This document shows, piece after piece, positions 1 to 11,647 of a stretch of 64,000 bases of DNA. The DNA lies in the NCBI RefSeq assembly GCF_000003855.2, contig NW_003101668.1:186001-250000 (forward strand), in the 5' to 3' direction. Origin of the DNA: Blastomyces gilchristii SLH14081. Lineage: Eukaryota; Ascomycota; Eurotiomycetes; Onygenales; Ajellomycetaceae. Numbering within the stretch: position 1 is the stretch's first letter; each line of letters begins with the position of its first letter. The translations under genes were made by a program, and so were the position numbers. The notes beneath the pieces were generated by a model. That model worked only from the letters and a program-made list of their open reading frames with translations. It searched no databases and was not told where the DNA came from.

Positions 1-1605
1 AGAGGAAGAACTAATAACGTTAAGAAACTCCGATGTAGTAGCGTTACCAATTTCCATTTGATGATAATATATTATGTATGGGTTTTCTTTTCGTTCTTTC
101 TCTCCATCCACGAAGTTGTTTGCTGGCGGAGTTTTGATACACATTTCTTTGTTACTGTACGTAGTTAGGTGTAGTAACTTATATTAGTTATCCATTCCAT
201 CCGGTTGGTTGCAACGTGGAAACATCAGCAAGTGGAAAAAGAAAAAAAAAAGATAGACCTATTGCAACCCAGTAGCATGCACTCACTGGATGATGAAACT
301 GGACAAGCCAGATATGAGTCTCCGGGATGACTGGCCCCTGAGGACGCATTTCGTAACTTGTAGTATGTGTGTACGTGTACTTGTGTGTAACTACTGTACT
401 ACTACTTACTGTACATGTATAGATGGGATGTATGGCAGCGGGACGAATGAGAGGCACCGGGTGAATTCGGAGCGCGATCAGAGTTTCAATATGTTTTCTT
501 CTTTTACTCCGTATACTCTGTTTGTTTGTACTGTAACATACTTTGATCCTTGTCAGTTCTTTTTCTTATAGAAAATTGTTGGCGCGGGGAGATTAAAGTT
601 GATATTAGATAGATATCAATCAACCCTATTTCTTATATCTTATGTATCAGGATAGAGAAGTTAAGCCCGGGCTTAATTTTGCTACAGCACGCTAGTTAAC
701 TAAGGTCGACGCCGGTCTTCTTGGCCATGAGGATCATTTTCTATCTAATCTCCCAAGACTTTCCGTGTTATATTCGCGGATTTATAGTAGTTAGTAACTA
801 GTAGTTAAGTTACCATCTAAATTCGCATCTCAACTACAACTTTTCTTTCTTTTAAAACATCCTCGGAATAGATAAGATTATTGCAATGGACAGGGGAACG
901 AACTCCACCACATCTTAGAGCAAATTCGCATAAGCCAACTTCTTCTTATGAAGGTAGGGCATTCTTCTTCTAAGCAAAAAGTTTGTTCCTATCCTACCAG
1001 AGTTTAGGAAATCTTGTGTCCTTTCTCCTTCTTTTTTTTTGTCCCTTTTTGTAAGATGGAAGTGTAGAAATAGTTCCACTGCCTTATGGAATAGTAATAA
1101 ATGGAAACTGTCCCGGTTGTGCAGTTGTGCAACCATCATTAGTAGTTCCAGAGAATCAAATCATTCGCACAGAGTAGAGTAAGTGATGATAAGTTTGATA
1201 TTTGTTCGAGAGAGACATATCACATATATCAGAGGGTTTGCAGGCTGCCCCAATAATAATAATGACCACGGATGAGTATTTTTCAAGCTTCCGCCAGATA
1301 ACTAAGGCCCCCGGGGTAAGTGAACTAGTTACTGCGTAACTTGGTTCGTCAGGGTTGCTCAAGGAGTCAGTCAGGACGCAGCTCCACAACAACACCCCTT
1401 GGGAGATGCAGGAAGAAGGGTTTAACTAAGTTGACCCCGAGGAGAAGTTGCTCTTGGAGTGGAGAGCTGTTCCCCGACAACGGAGGGCGGGGAGTTTCAT
1501 CTGTGTGTGTGTGTACGCATATACGGAGTAGTTACGCTGTAATTGCCGTGGCCCCCGTAACTTAACTGATTTGGTTTGGCCCAAGCAAGCTGCAGGCCAA
1601 GGTTT
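1..1605. other. Intergenic sequence, no gene seen
   Basis: No reading frame here has the length, codon pattern or splice logic of a gene. The short frames are interrupted and resemble nothing I recognise. The stretch may hold the promoter of the glutamate synthase gene that begins inside the following gap, or the end of a gene outside the window. A TACTCCGTA motif lies at 505-513 and its complement TACGGAGTA at 1522-1530. Confidence 0.6.
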
Positions 1606-2983
1606 GGGGGGGGGGGGGGGGGGAGGGGAACCCTGCCGGTTCTTGGGGTCCAAGGCTGGCGCCCAATTACCGGGTTTTTATTGGGGGGGGGTTTGGGCAT
1701 CCTATCCTCCTTTTCAAGGGGGTTTCAAGAAACGCGGGGGGGGAAAGCTTTCCAAAAAAAATTTTTTTTTTTTTTAAAAACCCAAAGTTCCAGTCCCTTT
1801 TCAGTCCCTTTTTCCGGTCCCCTCGGCCGGGGGTTGGTTAAAAATCATTAAGTCCAAAAGGGAGGGGGGAAGAGNNNNNNNNNNNNNNNNNNNNNNNNNN
1901 NNNNNNNNNNNNNNNNNNNNNNNNNNNNNNNNNNNNNNNNNNNNNNNNNNNNNNNNNNNNNNNNNNNNNNNNNNNNNNNNNNNNNNNNNNNNNNNNNNNN
2001 NNNNNNNNNNNNNNNNNNNNNNNNNNNNNNNNNNNNNNNNNNNNNNNNNNNNNNNNNNNNNNNNNNNNNNNNNNNNNNNNNNNNNNNNNNNNNNNNNNNN
2101 NNNNNNNNNNNNNNNNNNNNNNNNNNNNNNNNNNNNNNNNNNNNNNNNNNNNNNNNNNNNNNNNNNNNNNNNNNNNNNNNNNNNNNNNNNNNNNNNNNNN
2201 NNNNNNNNNNNNNNNNNNNNNNNNNNNNNNNNNNNNNNNNNNNNNNNNNNNNNNNNNNNNNNNNNNNNNNNNNNNNNNNNNNNNNNNNNNNNNNNNNNNN
2301 NNNNNNNNNNNNNNNNNNNNNNNNNNNNNNNNNNNNNNNNNNNNNNNNNNNNNNNNNNNNNNNNNNNNNNNNNNNNNNNNNNNNNNNNNNNNNNNNNNNN
2401 NNNNNNNNNNNNNNNNNNNNNNNNNNNNNNNNNNNNNNNNNNNNNNNNNNNNNNNNNNNNNNNNNNNNNNNNNNNNNNNNNNNNNNNNNNNNNNNNNNNN
2501 NNNNNNNNNNNNNNNNNNNNNNNNNNNNNNNNNNNNNNNNNNNNNNNNNNNNNNNNNNNNNNNNNNNNNNNNNNNNNNNNNNNNNNNNNNNNNNNNNNNN
2601 NNNNNNNNNNNNNNNNNNNNNNNNNNNNNNNNNNNNNNNNNNNNNNNNNNNNNNNNNNNNNNNNNNNNNNNNNNNNNNNNNNNNNNNNNNNNNNNNNNNN
2701 NNNNNNNNNNNAACCCCATTAAGAAAAATTTACAGAAGAAAACCCCCCTTTAAAAAATTCAGAAAAAAAGAGAGGGGGGGGGTATTTGCGGGGAGGAACC
2801 TTTACAGAAGGGGAGAGGTTTTTTTACCCCGAACGAAAGGAAAAAAATCTTTTTGTTTTCCCTCCCCCAAGAGGATTTAAAATTCTCACCAAAAAAAACC
2901 CCCCCCCCCCCCCCCCTCTTTTTTTTTTTTTTTTTTTTTCACTGGCGGTAGGATAATGTAGCGGCTAACAATCGCCTGCGCAG
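1606..2983. other. Assembly gap with low-quality flanks
   Basis: Positions 1875-2711 are 837 N. On the left (1606-1874) and right (2712-2940) the sequence breaks into long G, C, A and T runs, for example C at about 2901-2917 and T at about 2920-2939. Such runs look like poor base calling at contig ends rather than biology. Clean sequence resumes near 2941 with an intron end (GCTAAC at 2964-2969, acceptor CAG ending 2983) that belongs to the glutamate synthase gene, so at least its first exon is lost in or beside the gap. Confidence 0.9.
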
Positions 2984-5900
2984 CCATATCAAGGGAAAGG
3001 CGAGTCATAAAATAGTCAGCGATGGTAAGAAATGCCACAATGCCGTACTATTGATTATTGCAGCGCGGAACTGGTGGTTCTAACCTTCTGTTCTCCCGCA
3101 CAGCCCGGAATTTGCTGTGCAATATGACCCATCGTGGTGCGGTTGGGTCTGATGCGAGGGACGGCGATGGAGCTGGAGTGATGACCAGCATCCCGCACAA
3201 GTTCTTTGTGAAGCACTTCGCACGGGATGCCGGCGTCGAGCTGCCGCCGATCGGCCAGTATGCCACGGGAAACTTGTTCTTTAAACCTGACCCTGAGGCA
3301 CTGAAAGAATCTATAGTTACCTTTGAAGAACTGGCCAGAGAGCTCCAGCTGCGCGTGTTGGGCTGGCGTGATGTCCCGCGCGATTCCACCTTGCTGGGCC
3401 CTGCGGCGCTTTCCCGCGAGCCCATTATCATGCAACCGTTCGTTGTGCTTCACTCTGCCTATGGCGACGGGACGAGGCCACAGAATACAGACCCAGACCA
3501 GTTCGATGACCGCGCTTTCGAACGCCAGCTGTATTTCCTTCGAAAACGCGCGACTCATGTACTGGGCCTTGCCAACTGGTTCTACGTCTGTTCCCTTAGC
3601 AACCGCAACATCGTCTACAAGGGCCAGCTGGCTCCCGTCCAGGTCTACGAGTACTATCATGATCTGGTCTCCGTTGACTATGAAGGCCATTTCGCGTTGG
3701 TCCACTCCCGGTTCTCCACAAACACATTCCCATCCTGGGATCGCGCTCAACCCCTGCGCTGGGCTGCGCACAATGGCGAAATTAATACTTTGCGCGGCAA
3801 CAAGAACTGGATGAGAGCCAGAGAAGGCGTTCTGCGATCGGAGATTTTCGGTGATGAACTGGACTATCTCTACCCGATTGTTGAGGACGGTGGTTCAGAC
3901 TCCGCCGCCTTCGACAATGTGCTCGAACTACTCACCATGAACGGAGTTCTGTCCTTGCCAGAAGCCGTGATGCTGATGGTCCCGGAGGCGTGGCAGGACA
4001 ATCCTGCGATGGACCCCGCAAAAGCTGCTTTCTACGAATGGGCTGCTTGCCAGATGGAGCCTTGGGACGGCCCTGCGCTCTTCACCTTCTCTGATGGTCG
4101 TTACTGTGGCGCTAACTTGGATCGCAATGGTCTTAGGCCCTGCCGTTACTACGTTACGGATGACGATCGTATCATTTGCGCATCCGAAGTCGGTGCTATT
4201 CCATTTGATCCCGAGCGCATTGTTGAAAAGGGGCGTCTACAGCCCGGAAAAATGCTGCTCGTTGACACTCTGGCTGGAAGGATCATTGATGACGCTGAGT
4301 TAAAGAGCACTGTTGCCAGCCGCCATGATTTTCGAGCTTGGATTGAAAGAGAGCTACTTCGCCTCCCTGAAATTCAGAAAAGCCTGATGCAGAAAAATGT
4401 TGACCTAACATACGCTTTGGACGATTCTACAGTCCAGGGTGATGTAAGACTCCATGCTTTTGGCTATTCATACGAGCAAGTCAGTCTCATTTTGGGTCCA
4501 ATGGCAGCAGATTCGAAGGAGGCGCTTGGATCTATGGGTAACGATGCCCCTCTTGCATGTCTTGCTCAACAGCCACGGCTTCTATATGAATATTTCCGTC
4601 AGCTATTTGCGCAGGTCACCAATCCTCCAATCGATCCAATTCGAGAGGCAATTGTCATGTCTCTTGAGTGCTACGTGGGTCCGCAAGGGAATCTTCTGGA
4701 GATGGATTCTTCGCAGTGCCATCGCCTCCTGCTCACTTCACCTATTTTATCACTGGATGAGTTCAGTGCGATCAAAAATATTGCGTCAATCCATGCCGAC
4801 TGGCCCGTCAAAACGATCGACATCACGTTTGAGAAGGCAAAAGGAGTTCAAGGTTATTTGGACGCTCTGGATGATATCTGTAACGCCGCAACGGAAGGTA
4901 TTCAAAACGGCGATAAGGTGCTTATCCTTTCCGACAGAGCCACCTCCGCTGACCGCGTTCCTGTCTCTGCTCTTCTTGCCACTGGCCTCGTCCACCATCA
5001 TCTCGTTCGAAACAAGTGGCGGTCGCTAGCTGCTTTGATTATCGAAACAGCAGAAGCTCGAGAGGTACACCACATGTGCGTCCTTCTTGGGTATGGTGCG
5101 GATGGTATCTGCCCTTACCTGGCTATGGAATGCATTCTGAAGATGAACCGTGAGAACTTGATCCGCAAGGAACTTTCTGACGAGAAGGTCATCGAAAACT
5201 ACAAGGCGTCAGTTGATGGCGGTATCCTCAAAGTAATGAGTAAAATGGGCATCTCAACTCTCCAAAGCTACAAGGGCGCCCAGATCTTTGAAGCCCTCGG
5301 AATCGATGACAGCGTTATTGATCGTTGTTTTGCCGGCACTGCCAGTAGAATAAGAGGTATGACATTTGAGCAGATTGCGCAGGATGCATTTGCCTTCCAC
5401 GAGAAAGGCTTCCCATCGCGAATTATTCGTGAAATCCCTGGTTTGGCTGAATCCGGCGAATATCATTGGCGTGATGGTGGCGAACACCATGTCAATGATC
5501 CCATCAGCATTGCCAACATTCAGGATGCAGTTCGCACGAAGAACGACAGATCTTATGAAGCGTATGCACGCTCAGAACATGAGCAAATCAAGAACTGTAC
5601 CTTGCGTGGATTGCTCGATTTTGACTTCGAACAACGCACTCCAGTGCCAATTGATCAAGTCGAGCCGTGGACTGAAATAGTTCGCCGTTTTGTCACTGGC
5701 GCCATGTCTTATGGGTCCATTTCCATGGAATCTCACTCTACCCTTGCTATTGCAATGAATAGGCTTGGGGGCAAGTCGAATACGGGAGAGGGTGGTGAAG
5801 ATGCGCAGCGTAGCAAGGTGATGGAGAATGGCGATACAATGAGATCCGCCATCAAGCAGATTGCTTCTGGCCGATTTGGTGTTACTTCCAGCTACCTTGC

Positions 5901-8900
5901 TGACGCCGATGAACTTCAAATTAAAATGGCCCAGGGTGCCAAACCTGGTGAAGGGGGAGAGCTTCCTGGCCATAAAGTTTCCGCTGAGATCGGCAAGACC
6001 CGCCACTCCACCCCTGGCGTAGGCCTTATTTCACCACCACCGCATCACGATATCTACTCAATCGAAGATTTGAAACAACTCATATACGATCTGAAGTGTT
6101 CGAATCCTCGATCGCGCGTTTCTGTCAAGCTCGTCTCTGAGGTGGGCGTTGGTATTGTTGCTTCTGGTGTGGCCAAGGCCAAAGCAGACCATATCTTGAT
6201 CTCAGGTCATGACGGAGGCACCGGAGCTTCTCGATGGACTGGAATAAAATATGCTGGGCTTCCCTGGGAGCTCGGTCTTGCAGAGACTCACCAGACACTG
6301 GTTCTTAATGATCTTCGCGGCCGTGTTATTGTTCAGACTGATGGCCAGCTACGCACTGGTAGGGACGTGGCTATGGCGTGTTTGCTTGGAGCAGAGGAAT
6401 GGGGCTTTGCGACGGCGCCTCTCATTGCTATGGGTTGTGTGATGATGCGCAAATGCCATTTAAAGTAAGTATCAACGTCTTTCCTTATCCTGACGCTATG
6501 CTATGTTGTTTGTTCTCCTGTGACTCGGGGGTGCTTTTTCCGCGAGGATATTCGACGAGGTTTTGTGATATCTATTTAGGAAACTGCTATGGCTAACTTT
6601 TGTTATCTTCGTCTAGCACCTGTCCAGTGGGGATTGCAACCCAAGATCCCTTTCTCCGACAAAAATTCAAAGGGACCCCTGAACACGTTATCAACTTCTT
6701 CTACTATATTGCGAACGAAATGCGAGCGATCATGGCCAAATTGGGAATCCGCACTATTAACGAGATGGTCGGCCGTGTTGACCTGTTGAAGATGCGGGAT
6801 GATCTCCCTTCATCCAAAATGGAAAATATCGACCTGTCTCTCATTCTCACTCCCGCCCACTCTCTGCGCCCTGGGGTGGCGACTTACAATGTTCGAAAAC
6901 AAGACCACCGCCTCCATGTCCGTCTGGACAATAAGCTCATTGCAGAATCTGAACTGGCGCTGGAAAAAGGCTTGCCATGCCGTATTGAGTGTGACGTCGT
7001 TAACACTGACCGCACAATGGGTGCTACTCTTTCATACCAGATTAGTCGTCGCTATGGGGCGGCTGGCCTTCCACAAGACACTATTCACGCAAATATCAAA
7101 GGATCCGCAGGTCAATCCTTCGGCGCGTTCCTTGCACCCGGTGTAACCTTAGAGCTTGAGGGTGATGCCAATGACTATGTTGGTAAAGGCTTGTCAGGAG
7201 GCCGTTTGATCGTGTATCCTCCTCGCAGCGCGGTTTTTAAATCCGAGGAGAACATCATTGTTGGGAATGTCTGCTTGTATGGCGCCACACTTGGTCACTG
7301 CTACTTCCGCGGTGTAGCTGCGGAACGATTTGCTGTACGTAACTCTGGCGCCACAGCGGTCGTAGAGGGAGTCGGTGATCATGGTTGTGAATACATGACC
7401 GGAGGCCGTGTTCTGATTCTCGGACCGACTGGCCGAAATTTCGCAGCTGGAATGTCTGGCGGTATCGCCTATGTCCTCGACGTGAACCGGGACTTTCACT
7501 CGAAAATTAACATGGAAATGGTTGAAGTTTCTGGGGTAGAAGACCCAGCAGAGATTGCCTTCTTACGCGGGCTCATCGAAGACCATCATCACTATACCGG
7601 CTCAGAGCTTGCAGCCCGTATACTTCTTGACTTTACTCGGGCCCTAAACCATTTCGTCAAAGTTCTTCCCACCGATTATAAGAGGGTACTAGAGGAGGAA
7701 GCTAGAAAGGCTGCCGCCGCGAAAAAGCCTGAGTTCACTCTTCCATACCAGTCCGGAAATCCTACAGGGGAATCCGCTAAAAAGCTCCACGATAATCGCG
7801 AGGAAACCAAGAAAAGTGATCTTCTAGATATCGAGGACAGCGTTGGGGACTCGAAGACGGAGAAAAAGCGCACTGCCTTGATCCTCGACAAAACCAAAGG
7901 TTTTATGAAGTATAACCGCCATAGCGAGAAATATCGTAACCCAAGGACTCGAACTCGTGACTGGGCAGAGTTGAGCACACGTCTAACGGACGATGAATTG
8001 AAGTACCAGTCCGCTCGTTGCATGGACTGTGGTGTTCCCTTCTGTCAATCCGATACTGGATGCCCCATTTCCAACATTATTCCCAAGTGGAATGAACTTG
8101 TCTTTCAGAATCAGTGGCAGGACGCGCTTAATCGGTTGCTCATGACAAATAACTTTCCAGAATTCACAGGTCGCGTTTGCCCAGCTCCTTGCGAAGGCGC
8201 TTGCGTTCTTGGAATCATTGGAGACCCCGTTGGTATCAAGAGTATCGAGTGCGCAATAATCGACCGTGGCTTTGAAATGGGCTGGATGGTTCCAACTCCC
8301 CCAGCAATTCGCACAGGCAAAACTGTCGCCATTATTGGCTCGGGCCCGGCTGGCCTTGCTGCTGCGGATCAGCTCAACCGTGCTGGCCACAGCGTGACTG
8401 TATATGAGCGTGCCGACCGTATTGGAGGCCTGCTAATGTATGGCATTCCAAACATGAAGCTTGATAAGAAGATCGTTCAGAGACGGGTTGATTTCATGGA
8501 GGCGGAAGGTATTAAGTTTGTTACCAACACTACCGTCGGACCAGAGGGAGATATATCTCTGGAGCAATTACGGAAAGAAAGCCAGGCGGTCATAATCGCC
8601 ACTGGTGCGACGGTTGCAAGAGACTTGAAGATCCCCGGCCGTGAACTCGACGGTATTCACTTCGCCATGGAGTTCCTCCATTGCAATACCAAATCCTTGC
8701 TGGATTCTGGATTGTCTGACGGTGAATACATCTCCGCCAAAGACAAGCACGTTATTGTCATTGGTGGCGGCGATACTGGTAATGATTGTATCGGCACCTC
8801 AGTCCGCCATGGGGCCAAATCTGTGACCAACTTCGAATTGCTCCCGCAACCGCCCCCAGAACGGGCTCGTGATAACCCATGGCCTCAATGGCCTCGCATC

Positions 8901-9488
8901 TACCGTGTCGACTATGGGCACACCGAGGTGAAGACTCATATGGGCAAGGACCCCCGCGAATACTGTGTAATGTCGAAGGAATTCGTCGGCGAGAACGGCG
9001 TGGTTAAAGGAATCAACATCAATCGTGTCGAATGGACCAAGAGTCCGTCTGGCGGCTGGGACATGAAGACGGTTGAGGGTAGTGAGCAATTTTTCCCCGC
9101 AGACCTTGTTCTGCTCTCTATGGGTTTCTTGGGACCTGAGGACAGGCTGCTCGGGGACGAAATTGAAAAGGACGCCAGAAAGAACATCAAGACACCCCCC
9201 GGCCAGTATTCAACCAATGTACCAGGTGTTTTCGCTGCTGGCGACTGTAGGCGTGGACAGTCTCTGATTGTTTGGTAAGTTGTTTTTATGCTTTTCTATC
9301 TCATAATCTAAAGATTTTTGCTAATATATAATTATTTCAGGGGTATCAATGAAGGTCGCCAGGCTGCCCGCGAAGCCGACGCGTACTTGATGGGTACAAG
9401 CTCTCAACTTCCTGTAACTGGAGGAATTGTCCGCCGTCCTGCGATTGACTCTGTGCCTATAGCGCAAGCGCAGGCCGCTGCCGCGTAA
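2984..9488 (+). CDS. GLT1: NADH-dependent glutamate synthase (GOGAT), 5' end missing
   Basis: Makes two glutamates from glutamine and 2-oxoglutarate using NADH (ammonia assimilation). Visible exons are 2984-3024, 3104-6464, 6617-9274 and 9341-9488, giving about 2068 residues. Branch sites CTAAC stand at 3080-3084 and 6593-6597. The protein is the fused fungal form. It has the class II glutamine amidotransferase domain ([18 protein letters not shown]), the central and FMN domains, the 3Fe-4S ligands in MRKCHLNTCPVGIA (spanning the second full intron), the beta-helix domain, then the small-subunit part with an FAD fold ([16 protein letters not shown]) and an NAD fold ([12 protein letters not shown]). 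The catalytic N-terminal cysteine exon (CGVGF in relatives) is not present: the first visible codons, [14 protein letters not shown], normally follow it directly. The loss is explained by the adjacent gap, not by decay. The family is usually about 2100-2130 residues, so only some 35-50 are missing. Confidence 0.97.
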
Positions 9489-10441
9489 AGCTTGAATGAT
9501 ATCTTACTTAAGCGCCTGCCAGAGGCAACTTTCCGGATGCATCTACGCTCTTGTATTTAAAACAGTGGACATTATCGATGCCACCGCTAGCTCGGGACGA
9601 CGATAAGCGGGGCAAATTGGACCCAGAGAAGTACGATGCTGATACATCTGGCGACCTGTCATGGACTTCAGAAGACGGAATTGTTATTTCTCATTATTAA
9701 TAACATACTCTCAACGAGCGATGTGGCGGGAATTTTGAGATGCATTGAGCGACTTTGATATTTGTTCGTTGTTTGATTTTTCTTCCCTTATTTTTTGGGG
9801 AAAAGAGGGGCCAATATATATATATACCCAGCGTATTTCAGCTTCTTTTGGCATTAGTTGCATTTTGTTACTTCGTTTTTGGGGATTTCTTTCCTCCTCC
9901 TTGCCCCCCCCCTTCCCTCTTCTTCGCGCGTCGGTTTGTAACATTTGGTTAAAATTTGTCAACTTTCTTGCTTCTGAACGAGTTCCAACCTTGTCGGCTC
10001 CTTCTATGTGCCTGCCATGTGTGCGTGTATATATATATATATATATTTATTTATACAGCTTGTCTCTTTTCCCTTGCGTACGTACATCCTTTTTCTACCA
10101 ATCTCCGTCTCGAGTTGTGAAAGAGGATTGGAGAAGAGAAGGACAACTGCGCAGCTCGATTGAAAACATGGTTGCGAAACTAGGAATTTATTAAGCAATA
10201 CCCGCCCTAATCTCTTTCGGCACCCAAATCTCATCTCTTAAGCTAAGGGTTTCTTGCAGCCGTGTGAATGTATTATAATAGGCTGAGCTTTGTGACGAAA
10301 TAATAAAATGGGATCTAAGATAAGAATCAGAGTAAAATATTGTTACAAGGTATATATATATATATATATATATCTAGTCAAACATTGTAAATAGCAACCA
10401 TCCCCTAAAAAATACCAATAATTAGGAAGAGACTCGACTCC
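9489..10441. other. Intergenic region between convergent genes
   Basis: Holds the 3' ends of GLT1 and of the Emi1-like gene. It is AT-rich with TA microsatellites near 9817-9827, 10029-10046 and 10352-10373. The short frames here are low-complexity and I see no gene. Confidence 0.6.
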
Positions 10442-11170
10442 TCAAGCGCCCTCTTCCCCTTTCTCCCTTTGCGCCGCAGCCTTCATCTCCCTTTCCAAGG
10501 CCCTCAAATCCCCCTGAAACGCACCTCTAACTGGCTCCGTCCGGACATCCCACACGTCTTCACTACTAGGCCCTGTCTTATACTTGACAGCCTTCTTACG
10601 GTATCGGTCAGAGATCATCTTCGCCTTCTCCTCCTCCGAATAGGATCGGGTGCGCATGCAAAACCAGAAATCAGACCAATGCTCGCTACATGAGCGCAGC
10701 TCGCCGTATCGGTATACGTTGACCCATTGGCCTCCGAACGACTGGCAGAAAAAGGCGTAGTCGAAGGCCGATCGGCAGGACATGGTAGTCGGGTATAGGG
10801 TTTCGGGGGAGATATTTGTAGGGATTTCAGTTGAATCATTATTCGAGGTAGAAGAAGGTGGGTAGTAGGTGGGTTCGCTGGCGGATGGTGGTCTTGTTGT
10901 TGTTGTTGTTGTTGTTGTTGTTGACGATGACGATGATTGTGATGAGTGAGAGGATGTAGAAGTGTTACTCTCATTCTGGAAGCTATTTAGAAGGGATTGT
11001 AACTCTGCTTCGGCGAGTTCATCGCGACTGACGGGCTTGAGGTGTTCGGGGAGAGTTGGCTCAGGGCTTTTCATGTGGTCGGGCGGAGATTGTGAAGGTG
11101 CAGCGCGGGGAGGTTCAGTTTGCGACACCGCTTCTCCCTGGTTAGGAGCGGAGCTCCACCACCAACCCAT
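10442..11170 (-). CDS. EMI1: Emi1-like twin-CX9C protein (DUF3128)
   Basis: Single-exon gene of 242 residues. The C-terminal half has two CX9C pairs, Cys132/Cys142 and Cys161/Cys171, in the DUF3128 setting (MSCRSAFDYAFFC and CSEHWSDFWFC). Yeast Emi1 of this family is known from early meiotic induction and mitochondrial phenotypes. Twin CX9C proteins are generally oxidised and retained in the mitochondrial intermembrane space, so that location is inferred here. The N-terminal half is low-complexity: Pro/Ser-rich, then a run of nine Thr coded by an ACA microsatellite (plus-strand TTG repeat at 10894-10923), whose length may vary between strains. A conserved acidic helix (SRDELAEAELQSLLNSF) lies at about residues 48-64. 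It is divergent from YME2, with 477 nt between the two starts. Confidence 0.85.
   Translation of the reverse strand: MGWWWSSAPNQGEAVSQTEPPRAAPSQSPPDHMKSPEPTLPEHLKPVSRDELAEAELQSLLNSFQNESNTSTSSHSSQSSSSSTTTTTTTTTRPPSASEPTYYPPSSTSNNDSTEIPTNISPETLYPTTMSCRSAFDYAFFCQSFGGQWVNVYRYGELRSCSEHWSDFWFCMRTRSYSEEEKAKMISDRYRKKAVKYKTGPSSEDVWDVRTEPVRGAFQGDLRALEREMKAAAQREKGEEGA
10894..10923. repeat. TTG/CAA trinucleotide microsatellite in coding DNA
   Basis: Ten tandem TTG units on the plus strand. In the Emi1-like gene on the other strand they are read as ACA and give the poly-threonine run. A length change by whole units would keep the frame. Confidence 0.9.
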
Positions 11171-11647
11171 TGCTTGTTGTTACGGATGCGACTGTTGAAC
11201 AGATTGTCCGGCGTCGAGGTATACTATATACTAGGTTTCAGCGGCGGGTAGCGCAGAAAATTGTTAAGGATCGGGCGATCAATTGTTGGTTCACGCGAAC
11301 GCTAGCTGATTTAAATATATGCGTAGAGCATGTGGCTCTATGACTGGGTCTTATCGCAATCTCCTCTGTCAACTATCGCAGCTGGTCTGGACGAGATAGC
11401 TCCATTGGCTTGTCGCGACAAAACTAGCCCTTGATATTGCGGCGCAAAAATATCGAAGGGCACGGGTCATGTGATTTATGGGCAACGATGGATGACTAAG
11501 CTCTCTCACTGACCAATCTACGTCATAGCGCCTCTGTTTTATCTTTTCTCGGCCAAGTTGGAACGTCCCTGTTGTATTGTGAACAAAGTCATTGAACATC
11601 ACCATGATGGGCCGCCAGTATTCGATAAGCATTTGTTTCACTGCAGT
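11171..11647. promoter_or_regulatory. Divergent promoter region of Emi1-like and YME2 genes
   Basis: 477 nt lie between the two start codons, which face away from each other, so both promoters must lie here. I see no clear TATA box or named factor site. Both products are mitochondrial by family, so shared regulation is possible but not shown. Confidence 0.5.

Noticed and set aside
1838..2719. A 293-codon minus-strand frame
   Set aside because: It consists almost wholly of N; it is the assembly gap.
3055..9217. Several long frames on the opposite strand of, or in other frames within, the glutamate synthase gene
   Set aside because: They are shadows of the strong codon bias of GLT1 and show no family motif of their own.
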